Shown here: piece by piece, positions 25,350 through 32,873 of the stretch | Position numbering within the stretch: the first letter of the stretch is position 1 | Layout: every line of letters starts with the position of its first letter | Source: Saprospiraceae bacterium | Lineage (GTDB): Bacteria; Bacteroidota; Bacteroidia; Chitinophagales; Saprospiraceae | Reading direction: 5' to 3' | NCBI GenBank assembly: GCA_028284395.1 | Contig: JANQRV010000127.1 | Location: 1 to 33,017, forward strand | DNA length: 33,017 bases | Program-made: the position numbers and the translations under genes | The notes under the pieces: generated by a model | Database searches by the model: none | Told to the model about the DNA's origin: nothing | Seen by the model: the letters and a program-made list of their open reading frames with translations, nothing else

Positions 25350-25790
25350 ATGCACATAGACCCACCCGATCAGATCGTCATTTATTTGATAGAAAACGCT
25401 ATCAAGTCTTATCGCAGATTTGCCCAGAAGAACATCCGGAAAGTTCATGGCGAGATAACGGTCGACCAGGTACTTCTTTTGATACTGTTAAAGACCAATC
25501 CCGATATTTCGCAGGTTCAGCTGGGGGAAATTCTGTTTAAAGATTATGGCTCCGTCACTAGAATGATCAATTTGATGGTTGCTAAAAAATATCTGATTAG
25601 AGAAGATCATCAAAAAGATGGCAGGCGAAAAGAGTTATTTCTTTCTGAGAAGGGAGAACAGACAATCGATTTGCTGATACCCGTGATTCTCCAGAATAGA
25701 CAGACTGCTTTGAAAGGGCTGGATGAAGAAGAGTTGGCTCAATTGAGTTTCCTGCTGAAAAAAATCATTACAAACTGTAAGAATCCATGA
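25350..25790 (+). CDS. MarR-family transcriptional regulator
   Basis: A 146-residue winged-helix dimeric regulator. N-terminal dimerisation helix (DQIVIYLIENAIKSYRRFAQ), helix-turn-helix about 37-80 (ITVDQVLLLILLKTNPDIS, recognition region KDYGSVTRMINLMVAKKYL), charged wing about 85-97 (DHQKDGRRKELFLS) and C-terminal helices (LDEEELAQLSFLLKKII). Length and layout fit MarR proteins, which release DNA on binding small ligands or on oxidation. The frame can be opened at 25308, but that start lies on the palindrome and adds residues outside the family; 25350 is preferred. The 24-bp palindrome before it implies autorepression. It diverges from the sensor-cyclase/sulfatase operon. Confidence 0.9.
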   Translation: MHIDPPDQIVIYLIENAIKSYRRFAQKNIRKVHGEITVDQVLLLILLKTNPDISQVQLGEILFKDYGSVTRMINLMVAKKYLIREDHQKDGRRKELFLSEKGEQTIDLLIPVILQNRQTALKGLDEEELAQLSFLLKKIITNCKNP

Positions 25791-25814
25791 AATGAGCTCC
25801 CGACAATTAGTAGC

Positions 25815-25998
25815 ACTTTGTCAAGTTAAACTTGCATCAGGCTGAAAGGCTGGAAGATCCCAATTCGGGGCAGCGCCCTGAGATTACGACGCGTGCGTTT
25901 AAAGCAGGCTGAACCCATCCGCACTTGCCAACCCTGGGGCGATGTCCCGGTTAAAGTATTTGGAGACCTTCGGCCTCTGCATTCTAAAGTGACAAAGT
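25815..25998. repeat. 184-bp non-coding element bounded by 9-bp inverted repeats, with internal hairpins
   Basis: ACTTTGTCA at 25815-25823 and its exact complement TGACAAAGT at 25990-25998 bound a segment with no gene. Inside are CAAGTT-A-AACTTG (25822-25834), CCC-AATTC-GGG, GGGC-AGC-GCCC, GGG-GCGATGT-CCC flanked by AACC/GGTT, and a GAG..CCTTCGG..CTC stem. GC-rich short stems within terminal inverted repeats look like a small non-autonomous mobile element (MITE- or REP-like) or a structured RNA. No target duplication was verified. Confidence 0.45.
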
Positions 25999-26070
25999 AA
26001 TATTAGGCTTCGTGTAAAAAATAAGAAAGAAATCTTAAAGGATTGAGACTGCATTAGAACGACTGTTATT

Positions 26071-27312
26071 ATGATAAAAAACCTTGTCATCACTATCCCG
26101 TTGCTGTGGGCCGGTTTACGGCAAATCTTCCAACCCGTTCCTCCGGCAGAAGAGAAGTATTACCACTGCATTGCCTACAACATGTATCCCTTCTGGAAAA
26201 TCAATGGTGTTTATGAGATTCCGGACAGCAATAGAGATCATGCGAACTTCTATTACCGATTTGAGTATGATCGGGATGGAAGAATTCAAGAAATCACCTA
26301 CTACAAAAACCATAAACTTTTCAACGGTTCTGGTGGCCACTACGGAAATTTTGGGGCTCCGGTGGTAAAGTTTACCTACAAAGGCAATGAAGAAATAAGG
26401 AGCTATTACGATGTGTTAGGCAATAAGGTGAATGGCAGATGGGGAGTTCATCAGGATGTATATTCGCTGGATGATCAGGGGCGAATGATCCGTCTCCATT
26501 TCAAGGGCCACAACGGCGAACCAATCGCTGCGAGCAATCGGGTATATGCCTATAAGTGGGACTGGATCGAAGATAGGGTAGTGGAGGAGGTGCGCTACGA
26601 TCAGCAGGGTAATGCGGTGCCGTCAGATAATGAATGGCAGTTCGAAAGCATTCAATATGTATTGAATGATAAGGGGCAGAGCTTAGAAATACGGCACGTT
26701 GATCAAACGGGCAAATTGATTCCCAACAAGGCCGGCGTGGCTGTTATTCAGTACAAATACAATGCAGAGGGGCAGGAGTTGGGGGGTGTTTTCCTTGACC
26801 AGGAAAGAAAAAGAACCATCATCGGACCGGGTTCGGGGCAAATCGAGATTGCAGAATCCAGTGGGACTTTTGATTTGCAGGGCAGATATGTTCAAGAACA
26901 ATATCTTGATTTGAATGGGCAACTCACTTCCTTTAAGCCGTATCGGTTTTGTTCAAAGATGTCGGAATACGAGAAATTCGATACACCTACCCTGACCTAC
27001 TTTTCCAATGAGCAGGATGACCCGATCGATGCCTTCGGCCGAGGTTATTTCTACGTAAGGAATAGCTACGATGATGATGGATACTTGACCAAAACGGAGT
27101 ACTTAAAGCAGAACAAGCTTTTGGTAGATAGATCCGATTTAGGCTTTGCCACGATTCACTATACTTACGATCACCTGAACAGGCTGCAAACAATTCGCCA
27201 TTTTGACGCCAATGGCCAATTGGCGAAGAATTTAAAAACCGGTTACGCCGGAGCAGCCTATCGTTATGAAGGGCTGAGCAACACTCCCCAGGATACCCTG
27301 GAGATCAATTGA
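26071..27312 (+). CDS. Secreted YD-repeat-like protein of unknown function
   Basis: A 413-residue protein with an N-terminal hydrophobic segment (MIKNLVITIPLLWAGL) that is probably a signal peptide, though the charge pattern and cleavage site are weak. The rest is a series of roughly 20-45-residue beta-rich units of the form Y-x-Y/F-D/N-x-x-G-x-x-x-E: FEYDRDGRIQEITYYKN (64-80), YSLDDQGRMIRLHF (131-144), VRYDQQGN (174-181), YVLNDKGQSLEIRHVDQTGK (196-215), YKYNAEGQELGGVFLDQ (228-244), SYDDDGYLTKTEYLKQ (332-347), YTYDHLNRLQTIRHFDANGQ (364-383). This resembles YD/RHS-type repeats, but there is no RHS core or toxin end. Function unknown. It lies 55 bp before the DUF2911 gene on the same strand. 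Confidence 0.75.
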   Translation: MIKNLVITIPLLWAGLRQIFQPVPPAEEKYYHCIAYNMYPFWKINGVYEIPDSNRDHANFYYRFEYDRDGRIQEITYYKNHKLFNGSGGHYGNFGAPVVKFTYKGNEEIRSYYDVLGNKVNGRWGVHQDVYSLDDQGRMIRLHFKGHNGEPIAASNRVYAYKWDWIEDRVVEEVRYDQQGNAVPSDNEWQFESIQYVLNDKGQSLEIRHVDQTGKLIPNKAGVAVIQYKYNAEGQELGGVFLDQERKRTIIGPGSGQIEIAESSGTFDLQGRYVQEQYLDLNGQLTSFKPYRFCSKMSEYEKFDTPTLTYFSNEQDDPIDAFGRGYFYVRNSYDDDGYLTKTEYLKQNKLLVDRSDLGFATIHYTYDHLNRLQTIRHFDANGQLAKNLKTGYAGAAYRYEGLSNTPQDTLEIN

Positions 27313-27367
27313 CCCAATCGTCTCTACTAACTTCATTCCAAAATAAGATTAAAACAAATTGAACGAC

Positions 27368-27904
27368 ATGAGAGCAATCACCTTCACATTATTTATCATG
27401 ATTTTAGGCACAACCGTGCTGAATGCTCAAGAAATCCGGGCCTTGGATGCCAGCCCCTTGGACTTTGCGGTATTTCGTCCGGGAGGACAAGATGCCACAC
27501 CGGTAGCCCGAATCATTTACAGTCGCCCCCAAAAAAAGGAGCGGACCATTTTTGGCGGCATTGTTCCCTACGGCAAAATTTGGAGAACCGGCGCCAATCA
27601 AACCACGGAATTGAACCTGTACCAGGACATTTCCCTTCAAGGCCAAAAATTGGCCGCCGGCAATTACACCATTTACTCCATTCCCAATGAGAAAGAATGG
27701 ACCATCATCATCAATTCGAAGTTATTCACCTGGGGTGCCTATGACTATGACAAGTCGAAAGATGTGATGAGGTTTAATGTTCCAGTAAAGGAAACGACCG
27801 AGGAAAAAGAAGCCTTTGGAATGGCTTTCGCCGGTAGTGACGGCAATGGGAAGCTTTTACTGGCTTGGGATAGCGTTGAGATCTTGGTGGACTTCGAGTA
27901 TTGA
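27368..27904 (+). CDS. DUF2911 secreted protein
   Basis: A 178-residue exported protein. Signal peptide 1-20 (cleavage before QEIRAL). The family signature is clear: ARIIYSRPQKKERTIFGG, VPYGKIWRTGANQTTE, a following LAAGNYTIYSIPNEKEWTII and AYDYDKSKDVMRF. DUF2911 proteins are common in Bacteroidota; their molecular role is not established. The frame can also open from TTG at 27359, but the ATG at 27368 gives a normal signal peptide. It probably shares a transcript with the YD-repeat-like gene 55 bp upstream. Confidence 0.9.
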   Translation: MRAITFTLFIMILGTTVLNAQEIRALDASPLDFAVFRPGGQDATPVARIIYSRPQKKERTIFGGIVPYGKIWRTGANQTTELNLYQDISLQGQKLAAGNYTIYSIPNEKEWTIIINSKLFTWGAYDYDKSKDVMRFNVPVKETTEEKEAFGMAFAGSDGNGKLLLAWDSVEILVDFEY

Positions 27905-28059
27905 ATCTGTCTTTTTTGATTGAATTGAAGCGAGCCAACGACGATGGTATACTTACCTGCGGGTGGCAGCCGCAGCCGGTAATTTTTCTCGATGGCCAGT
28001 TGGCCGCTCAATTCCTCTTGGAATTGCTTGCTCCCGGTACTACGACTAATGATGAACAC
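27905..28059 (-). pseudogene. Possible remnant of a minus-strand gene
   Basis: On the minus strand this gap reads as coding-like sequence (GSKQFQEELSGQLAIEKNYR, then LRLPPAGKYTIVVGSLQFNQ) with normal-looking codon use. The frame opens at 28059 without a convincing start context and runs antisense into the DUF2911 gene, so at most a fragment of a beta-rich protein survives. Chance is a real alternative. Confidence 0.2.
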
Positions 28060-28095
28060 GCTGATCGCATGGCCTGTCGCTGGGTTATGCTGAAG

Positions 28096-29034
28096 TCATA
28101 TTAACGCGATGATACGCTCGATCGCCTCCTTACTATATTCAACCTTCTTCTGATTCACTTCTTTATCTTCTTTCAGCAGATTGATGATCCATTCAGCGTA
28201 TAATACATCGCCGATTTTTCTAAACATCTCAAGATCTTGTTCCGTCAATTGACACTCTCTTCGGGATCGATAGCCTCTTAGTAAGGCAGTTTTTAGCTCT
28301 TCATAATTATCTGGATCATCAGCAAATTCATTCAAAAGTACTCCCATATCCAATAAGTAGTGCCCCATCAACGAATCGTCAAAGTCAATTAAACTAACTC
28401 CTTTTGATTCCTTCACAATGTTGTTTCGGTGAATGTCTGAATGAATCAATCCAAAAGTACTCCTTTCGTATTTTTGGGATTCCAAAAATTCACCTAGCCG
28501 GTGCAGATTTTCAATCAATCGGCTTCTTTCATTCTTTGTTAAGTTGATGAATATTTCCGAGTTTTCGAATGCTTTCAAAGCGTCATCGATGATCCAATTT
28601 TTATTGACGGTCTTTACCCTTTGACTTCTTATGTGGTATTTTTCGGTAAACTTATGAATCTCCCCCAGGAGCGCTCCCAGTTTCTCCATGTTCTTTTCTG
28701 TATATCGATCAATTACTGGCCAATCCAACCACTCATACAGAACCCCTGTCTTCCTCTGCTGATTTTCGTTAACCTCAAAAGAGTACTTGCCGATTTTGCT
28801 TTTGATCGCTTTAGGAAAGGTTGTTTCCAGATTGTCATCCAGGTATTGAATCCAGTCTGTAATGATCTCGAGTTGATTTTCTTTAATGCTTGTCGGGTCA
28901 TTGATAATCTTGAATTTGTACTTCTTGTTATCTTTATCGGTAATAAGAAACACCTGGTCGTCAATGTTTTGTATTAACTTCTTTTTTGATATTCGTATCT
29001 CGTAGTAGCTTTCAACCAGTTCAATTATTTTCAT
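28096..29034 (-). CDS. Aminoglycoside phosphotransferase-fold (APH/choline kinase-like) protein
   Basis: A 312-residue cytoplasmic kinase-like protein of the APH family, which transfers phosphate from ATP to small molecules such as aminoglycosides, choline or sugars. N-lobe about 1-100 with an alternating-charge strand (KKYKFKI) that could hold the ATP lysine; hinge region GVLYEWLDWP (97-106); catalytic loop H198-S-D200-I-H-R-N-N205 (D200 general base, N205 metal); DFD-type motif with D217 (SLIDFDDS). All key residues are kept, so activity is plausible; the substrate, and any role in resistance, cannot be inferred. Codons are distinctly AT-rich and Lys/Asn/Ile-heavy compared with the genes before 28 kb, hinting at horizontal acquisition. 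It is followed by the possible gene remnant at 27905-28059. Confidence 0.85.
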   Translation of the reverse strand: MKIIELVESYYEIRISKKKLIQNIDDQVFLITDKDNKKYKFKIINDPTSIKENQLEIITDWIQYLDDNLETTFPKAIKSKIGKYSFEVNENQQRKTGVLYEWLDWPVIDRYTEKNMEKLGALLGEIHKFTEKYHIRSQRVKTVNKNWIIDDALKAFENSEIFINLTKNERSRLIENLHRLGEFLESQKYERSTFGLIHSDIHRNNIVKESKGVSLIDFDDSLMGHYLLDMGVLLNEFADDPDNYEELKTALLRGYRSRRECQLTEQDLEMFRKIGDVLYAEWIINLLKEDKEVNQKKVEYSKEAIERIIALI

Positions 29035-29156
29035 TTGCTTGTCTTATGGTCCTGCAACAACATAACGGATAGACATTTTAGTTTTTCGTTACTCTGGACT
29101 AGTTTTGCTCTCCAATTCAAAATGGTAAACCGTCATCATATGATCGTGCATATTTT

Positions 29157-29720
29157 TCAGAAAGACCCTACATCTTCCTGAGTAATTTTTTCTTCTCCAA
29201 ATGGTCTGTTATAATTTCTCAACCAATTCATTTCGTGGTCGTATTCAGCCTGAATAATGATATCTCTCGGGTCGGAATTTGCCAAATTGATATTTATCTT
29301 TAATTTTTCAATATCACCATTTGTTTCAAAAAGTAAACATCGTGCGAGTCTAAAATTTGCGTCATCATCCCAATTTCGATAGAAATCTGACAACAATTTA
29401 AATGCTTCTCTTTTTTTGTTTGATTCGCGAAATTCCGTTCTAACTTTTTGAGTGACGTCATTCGGAAACATGTAAGGCTCACATATTCTCCAAGCTTCTT
29501 TTATATTCTCTGAACTCGCAATCAATGCTATCGCTGCCTTTTGAAGATTATTTGCCAACTTCATTCTTCCACGATTTTTATCTTTTTGTCCATCCTTCTC
29601 AATTTTTTTACCGAGCCACTCAAGGAATTCTGAAAGAGTATCATATCTTAAATCGCCAATTTCTTCTGCTAATTTCTCAAAATTCCTTTCATAATTTTTT
29701 ATCCACGATTTATGCTTCAT
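29157..29720 (-). CDS. Unrecognised helical protein
   Basis: A 187-residue soluble protein I do not recognise. It is rich in Lys, Glu and Asn and predicted mostly helical (WIKNYERNFEKLAEEIGDLR, LSEFLEWLGKKIEK), with no signal peptide or membrane helix and no catalytic motif. The middle (ALIASSENIKEAWRICEPYM) could be TPR/HEAT-like. The AT-rich composition matches the kinase-like gene 122 bp downstream on the same strand, and both look like accessory genes. Which of the two functions together, if at all, is unknown. Confidence 0.65.
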   Translation of the reverse strand: MKHKSWIKNYERNFEKLAEEIGDLRYDTLSEFLEWLGKKIEKDGQKDKNRGRMKLANNLQKAAIALIASSENIKEAWRICEPYMFPNDVTQKVRTEFRESNKKREAFKLLSDFYRNWDDDANFRLARCLLFETNGDIEKLKININLANSDPRDIIIQAEYDHEMNWLRNYNRPFGEEKITQEDVGSF

Positions 29721-30015
29721 GCATTCTTATTTTTTCTGATTTATGATCTATCCTCTTGACGAGAACTAATGTACAAGACCCGTTTTATTGTTTACTATTC
29801 CAAGCTAAATAACTTTCATCAGGTGTAATAAAGTAGTGAGCTAGTGCCGGCAACGGACATAGATGCATGGTGTGTTGTACCCTGTATCGGCATTTTCAAC
29901 AACGATGCTTTCTCAAATCCGAAGACCAACCAGGGACTTTTCCTCCTGCCAATTTACAGTTAACTGTAATTGCAATTTAAAGTCAAACCCAATTCTCAAA
30001 ATTAATCAATCAAAA

Positions 30016-30762
30016 ATGAAAAGCTTACCCATTCTATTCATTGCGGCGTTTTTATCTTTCTCTCTGAACCTTTCAGCAGCAGCAGGGAGCGCCGGTACCG
30101 AAGACGCAGCCTGTATCTGGAAATCCTGGTTCAAGTATCCGAAGAACAACGGTAGCTACGAAGAAGGCAAGAGTATTTACGTTAAAGTAGATCCACAAAA
30201 GTACCAAGACATCGCCTATATGGAGCTATCCATCAATGGCAAGTTTATCCGCAAAGAAAGCAGATATCCTTATGAATGGTGCAAAGGTGAGGGGAGTAGC
30301 GACCGTCTCTTGCGCAACCTCAAAAAGGGAACCTACCGACTGAAGTGCAAGATCAAGGACAACTGCGGTAAATTCCACGAAATCTACTGCACCTTCTATG
30401 TGAAAGGCCGAAAGGGCCAGGTCGGCAAACGCGGCGGCGGCAATGCCCATGGCGGCAATGGCCGATGCAAGTACAGGTCGTGGTTTAAGTACCCCAAGAA
30501 CAACGGGACCTACCGCTATGGGAGCGACGTATATGTCAGAGTGGACACGGAGAAATACCAGGATATTAAGGAAATGCACCTCTACGTCAACAACAGCTTC
30601 GTACGCAAAGAAAGCAGGTATCCTTACGAATGGTGCAAAGGCCAAGGTAATAACGACCGACCCCTGCGCAACCTCAAACGGGGTACCTACAACCTCAAGT
30701 GCCGGGTGAAAACCAACTGCGGTAAATGGCACGAATACTTCTGCAAGTTCTATGTCAGGTAA
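30016..30762 (+). CDS. Secreted protein of two Cys-rich Ig-like repeats
   Basis: A 248-residue basic exported protein. The ATG at 30016 is chosen because it begins a clean signal peptide (MKSLPILFIAAFLSFSLNLS, cleavage about 23); upstream codons in frame carry no signal. Two units of about 98 residues (33-131 and 151-248) share WFKYPKNNG, Y-V-V-D-x-x-KYQDI, KESRYPYEWCKG, LRNLKxGTY and NCGKxHE, separated by a Gly/Lys/Arg/His linker (KRGGGNAHGGNGR). Each unit has five cysteines at matching positions (C33, C89, C111, C117, C125; C151, C207, C229, C235, C243), so disulfides are likely. The pattern recalls bacterial Ig-like adhesive/binding modules; binding target unknown. No intact gene or clear promoter was seen in the 295 bp before it. 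A strong hairpin follows its stop. Confidence 0.8.
   Translation: MKSLPILFIAAFLSFSLNLSAAAGSAGTEDAACIWKSWFKYPKNNGSYEEGKSIYVKVDPQKYQDIAYMELSINGKFIRKESRYPYEWCKGEGSSDRLLRNLKKGTYRLKCKIKDNCGKFHEIYCTFYVKGRKGQVGKRGGGNAHGGNGRCKYRSWFKYPKNNGTYRYGSDVYVRVDTEKYQDIKEMHLYVNNSFVRKESRYPYEWCKGQGNNDRPLRNLKRGTYNLKCRVKTNCGKWHEYFCKFYVR
30112..30759 (+). repeat. Tandem ~295-bp coding repeat (30112-30408 and 30466-30759)
   Basis: The two repeat units of the secreted Cys-rich protein are also alike as DNA (TGGTTCAAGTATCCGAAG versus TGGTTTAAGTACCCCAAG). They reflect an internal duplication separated by a 57-bp Gly-rich linker. Synonymous differences throughout suggest the duplication is not recent. Confidence 0.8.
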
Positions 30763-30782
30763 TAACGAGGTCTAAGCAGGTG

Positions 30783-30828
30783 AAGTGTCACCACCCGGCG
30801 CGCACTTGCCGCTCGGGTGGTGACACTT
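30783..30828. terminator. Strong bidirectional terminator hairpin
   Basis: AAGTGTCACCACCCG at 30783-30797 pairs perfectly with CGGGTGGTGACACTT at 30814-30828: a 15-bp stem with a 16-nt loop, followed by a short T-run (plus strand TTTTCATTTCATTT). It lies between the stops of two converging genes, 20 bp after one and directly against the other (stop at 30830-30832), so it should end both transcripts. Confidence 0.85.
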
Positions 30829-30829
30829 T

Positions 30830-31681
30830 TCATTTCATTTTATACACCAAGGACAATCCATTTTGGCTTGGATAAAGTGAGATTTTACCATCATCTCTTC
30901 GTTTGTGTAAATGTGGTATTAAGATTCCTATTCCGCCTCCAATTAAGGAACCGACGATCACATCCGAGGGAAAGTGTTTCCCTGATTTAGCTCTGAAATA
31001 TGCACCTAATGCTGTTCCAACTCCTGCAGTTCCCCAAATAACGTATTTGTACTTTGAATCCGGATAATAATCGTTAAAGATTTTCGCGAAGAACATCAGT
31101 CCGTAAGCTGTAGCGGCGGCATCACCCGAATAGAATGAATCTTCGATGTCATCGCCTTCAATGTCTTCTAAAAACTCTTCTTCTGCTTCCCCGGTAAGTC
31201 TTGAGATTTCATCGAGGGTGAGATAGGTATAGGGCCTGTATCTATTTGTCGTTCCTTTTGAAAGTCCGATTAAACCTGCATTCAAATAGAATCCTTGATA
31301 GAATAGCAATCCTAGGGTTGCTCTTGATTTAATATTTCCCGGCATGGCCAGCAGCCCGATCGGAACGATGGTCTTTGCCGTAAACTTGAAGATCTTCCCA
31401 TTGTCTTTAGCGTTTACGTTCCAATTCCCAGCGTAACCCCTGTCAAATCCATTGATTCTGTCAATATCTGCCTGGGTGAAGCTACCCATTGTAAATTCAA
31501 CGATGGGTTCATTTCTTTCGAGGCTCATACCCGTGAAAAAAGTGCCGGCAGAGATCCCTGAAATAATCAAATCTTTTTTCCATGAGACTTCGTAAGGAGA
31601 TTCTTTCGTCCAATAAGCATGTTGAGAAGAGATAGTATTACTCCAGCAAAAGAGTATGCATAACATTGAGAAACGAATCAT
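30830..31681 (-). CDS. PAP2-superfamily phosphatase-like membrane protein with altered motif 2
   Basis: A 283-residue protein of the type 2 phosphatidic acid phosphatase fold. N-terminal signal or anchor (MIRFSMLCILFCWSNTISSQ), membrane helices about 37-52, 104-113, 121-140, 190-202, 213-229 and 240-255. Motif 1 is K142-X6-R149-P150 (KGTTNRYRP); motif 3 is R230-X5-H236-X3-D240 (RAKSGKHFPSD), with the nucleophile H236 kept. Motif 2, normally PSGH, reads Y184-S-G-D187, so the usual acid His is Asp. Catalysis may be altered or lost. An acidic loop (GEAEEEFLEDIEGDDIED, 164-181) precedes motif 2. A TTG-N18-TAGGTTTG promoter lies upstream. Lipid or undecaprenyl pyrophosphate would be family-typical substrates. 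Confidence 0.82.
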   Translation of the reverse strand: MIRFSMLCILFCWSNTISSQHAYWTKESPYEVSWKKDLIISGISAGTFFTGMSLERNEPIVEFTMGSFTQADIDRINGFDRGYAGNWNVNAKDNGKIFKFTAKTIVPIGLLAMPGNIKSRATLGLLFYQGFYLNAGLIGLSKGTTNRYRPYTYLTLDEISRLTGEAEEEFLEDIEGDDIEDSFYSGDAAATAYGLMFFAKIFNDYYPDSKYKYVIWGTAGVGTALGAYFRAKSGKHFPSDVIVGSLIGGGIGILIPHLHKRRDDGKISLYPSQNGLSLVYKMK

Positions 31682-31718
31682 ATTTTAAGGTTTGAGTGAA
31701 AAAAGTACGATCACAAAT

Positions 31719-31747
31719 CAAACCTAAATTTGGAGCTGCCGGGGCAA
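31719..31747 (-). promoter_or_regulatory. Bacteroidota-type promoter for the PAP2-like gene
   Basis: On the minus strand TTG (31747-31745) is followed after 18 bp by TAGGTTTG (31726-31719), matching the TTG...TAnnTTTG pattern with normal spacing. It lies 37 bp before the ATG at 31681. This is the best full promoter in the window. Confidence 0.65.
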
Positions 31748-31784
31748 TTCCTGAGAGCTATTAGTTCAGTTAGGCATATTTGAA

Positions 31785-32873
31785 CTAAGTATTTCTTAAA
31801 AATTCAGTTGGAGTCCTCCCTACGAATTGTTTGAAGTATTTATAAAAGGTTGCTTTGGACGTATAGCCTACCTCATTACCAATGGCTTCAATTGTCAGAT
31901 TGGGGTTGTCAATCAATAATTCTTTGGCTTTCTCAATGCGCAGTTGGTTCAGTTCTTCTTTAAAATTTGAATTTGATTGACTAAAAGCATACATAATTTT
32001 ATTACGGGGAATTTTTAGCTCAGATGCCAGATGGCCTATAGACATCTTTGGGTTTTGATAGACCTTTTCTTGCTGTAGATAGCGCTTTATCGATTCAATA
32101 ACTTGGACAGTATCTTCTTTGGAGATGCTGTTATAGTTGTTCGCTCTGAAGTTATTCTGTAGTAATAGAGACTCCTCCATCAGTTTATAAGTTACAATTA
32201 CCGAAACAGCTGTCGAATAATAAATCGAAAAAAAGTTGTAGTGAGCATCTACCAGACTTACATCTATCAAAATTAGGGCTATGGCGCATATTATTAAGCT
32301 GATGATTAAGTTCGACCAACTCAGGAAATTAGATTGCACTTTTTTTGCTTTGGTTTTAAATATCATCTTTAAAAGGGGATAGGAAAGCCATAGATAAGTC
32401 AAATACTGTAAAACGTTCAAGAAGTCAAGAGTTGTTTCATTCACTATGTATAGTAAGGTTTCATCAAAAAGTTTTTCGCATTCAACCGATTCTTCATCGA
32501 TCAATTCTTCAATAATGTAACATGCTTTAAGTGTTTCCCCTGAAAAATAAAAAGGTATGAAATTCAGAAAGGCTAAAATTGCAGGCAGATAGTGTAGAAG
32601 AAAACGCGATCTGAACTCTTTGCCCATTTGAGATGTGGCGTAAAGATATAAGGAAGGAGGAATTAAGAAAATGGCAAATTCAGCATATTCTGCAAAATCC
32701 TTATAGTTGTAAATCAACTCGCTTATCCATAAAATTTCCTCAAATAAGATTAGTGAAATTGCCAAAAAAACTATTCCGAGATAGAACCTATTTCTCCTAA
32801 AGAAAACCCCCACCAACAATAGAGAAAGCCCTGTTCCCAAAGATGCAAATAAGAGTGGTATTATGGTTTGCAT
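31785..32873 (-). CDS. AraC-family regulator with N-terminal membrane domain
   Basis: A 362-residue protein with about seven membrane helices in the first 240 residues (for example LLFASLGTGLSLLLVGVFF, LGIVFLAISLILFEEILWI, LIISLIICAIALILI) and an AraC-type DNA-binding domain at about 262-360 (second HTH: LTIEAIGNEVGYTSKATFYK, then YFKQFVGRTPTEFLRN). Such membrane-tethered AraC proteins occur in Bacteroidota and probably sense a membrane or external signal directly; the ligand and target are unknown. The loop at about 108-143 is acidic and holds two cysteines (C117, C132). Composition is AT-rich like its neighbours. It is upstream of and on the same strand as the PAP2-like gene, but that gene has its own promoter, so they need not form an operon. 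Confidence 0.88.
   Translation of the reverse strand: MQTIIPLLFASLGTGLSLLLVGVFFRRNRFYLGIVFLAISLILFEEILWISELIYNYKDFAEYAEFAIFLIPPSLYLYATSQMGKEFRSRFLLHYLPAILAFLNFIPFYFSGETLKACYIIEELIDEESVECEKLFDETLLYIVNETTLDFLNVLQYLTYLWLSYPLLKMIFKTKAKKVQSNFLSWSNLIISLIICAIALILIDVSLVDAHYNFFSIYYSTAVSVIVTYKLMEESLLLQNNFRANNYNSISKEDTVQVIESIKRYLQQEKVYQNPKMSIGHLASELKIPRNKIMYAFSQSNSNFKEELNQLRIEKAKELLIDNPNLTIEAIGNEVGYTSKATFYKYFKQFVGRTPTEFLRNT

Noticed and set aside
25580..25590. TGCTAAAAAAT, a half-site resembling the BlaI-type operator
   Set aside because: It lies inside the MarR coding region, encodes VAKKY, and lacks the second arm.
27359..27367. TTG start for the DUF2911 protein
   Set aside because: The ATG three codons later gives a standard signal peptide.
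29035..29156. attC-like signal: GTAACG ... CGTTATG on the minus strand between two AT-rich accessory genes
   Set aside because: The two arms enclose only about 30 bp, there is no second internal pair of boxes, and no integrase is present. Not enough to call integron cassettes.
29863..30015. 51-residue N-terminal extension of the Cys-repeat protein
   Set aside because: It would bury a clean signal peptide inside the protein; the ATG at 30016 is better.
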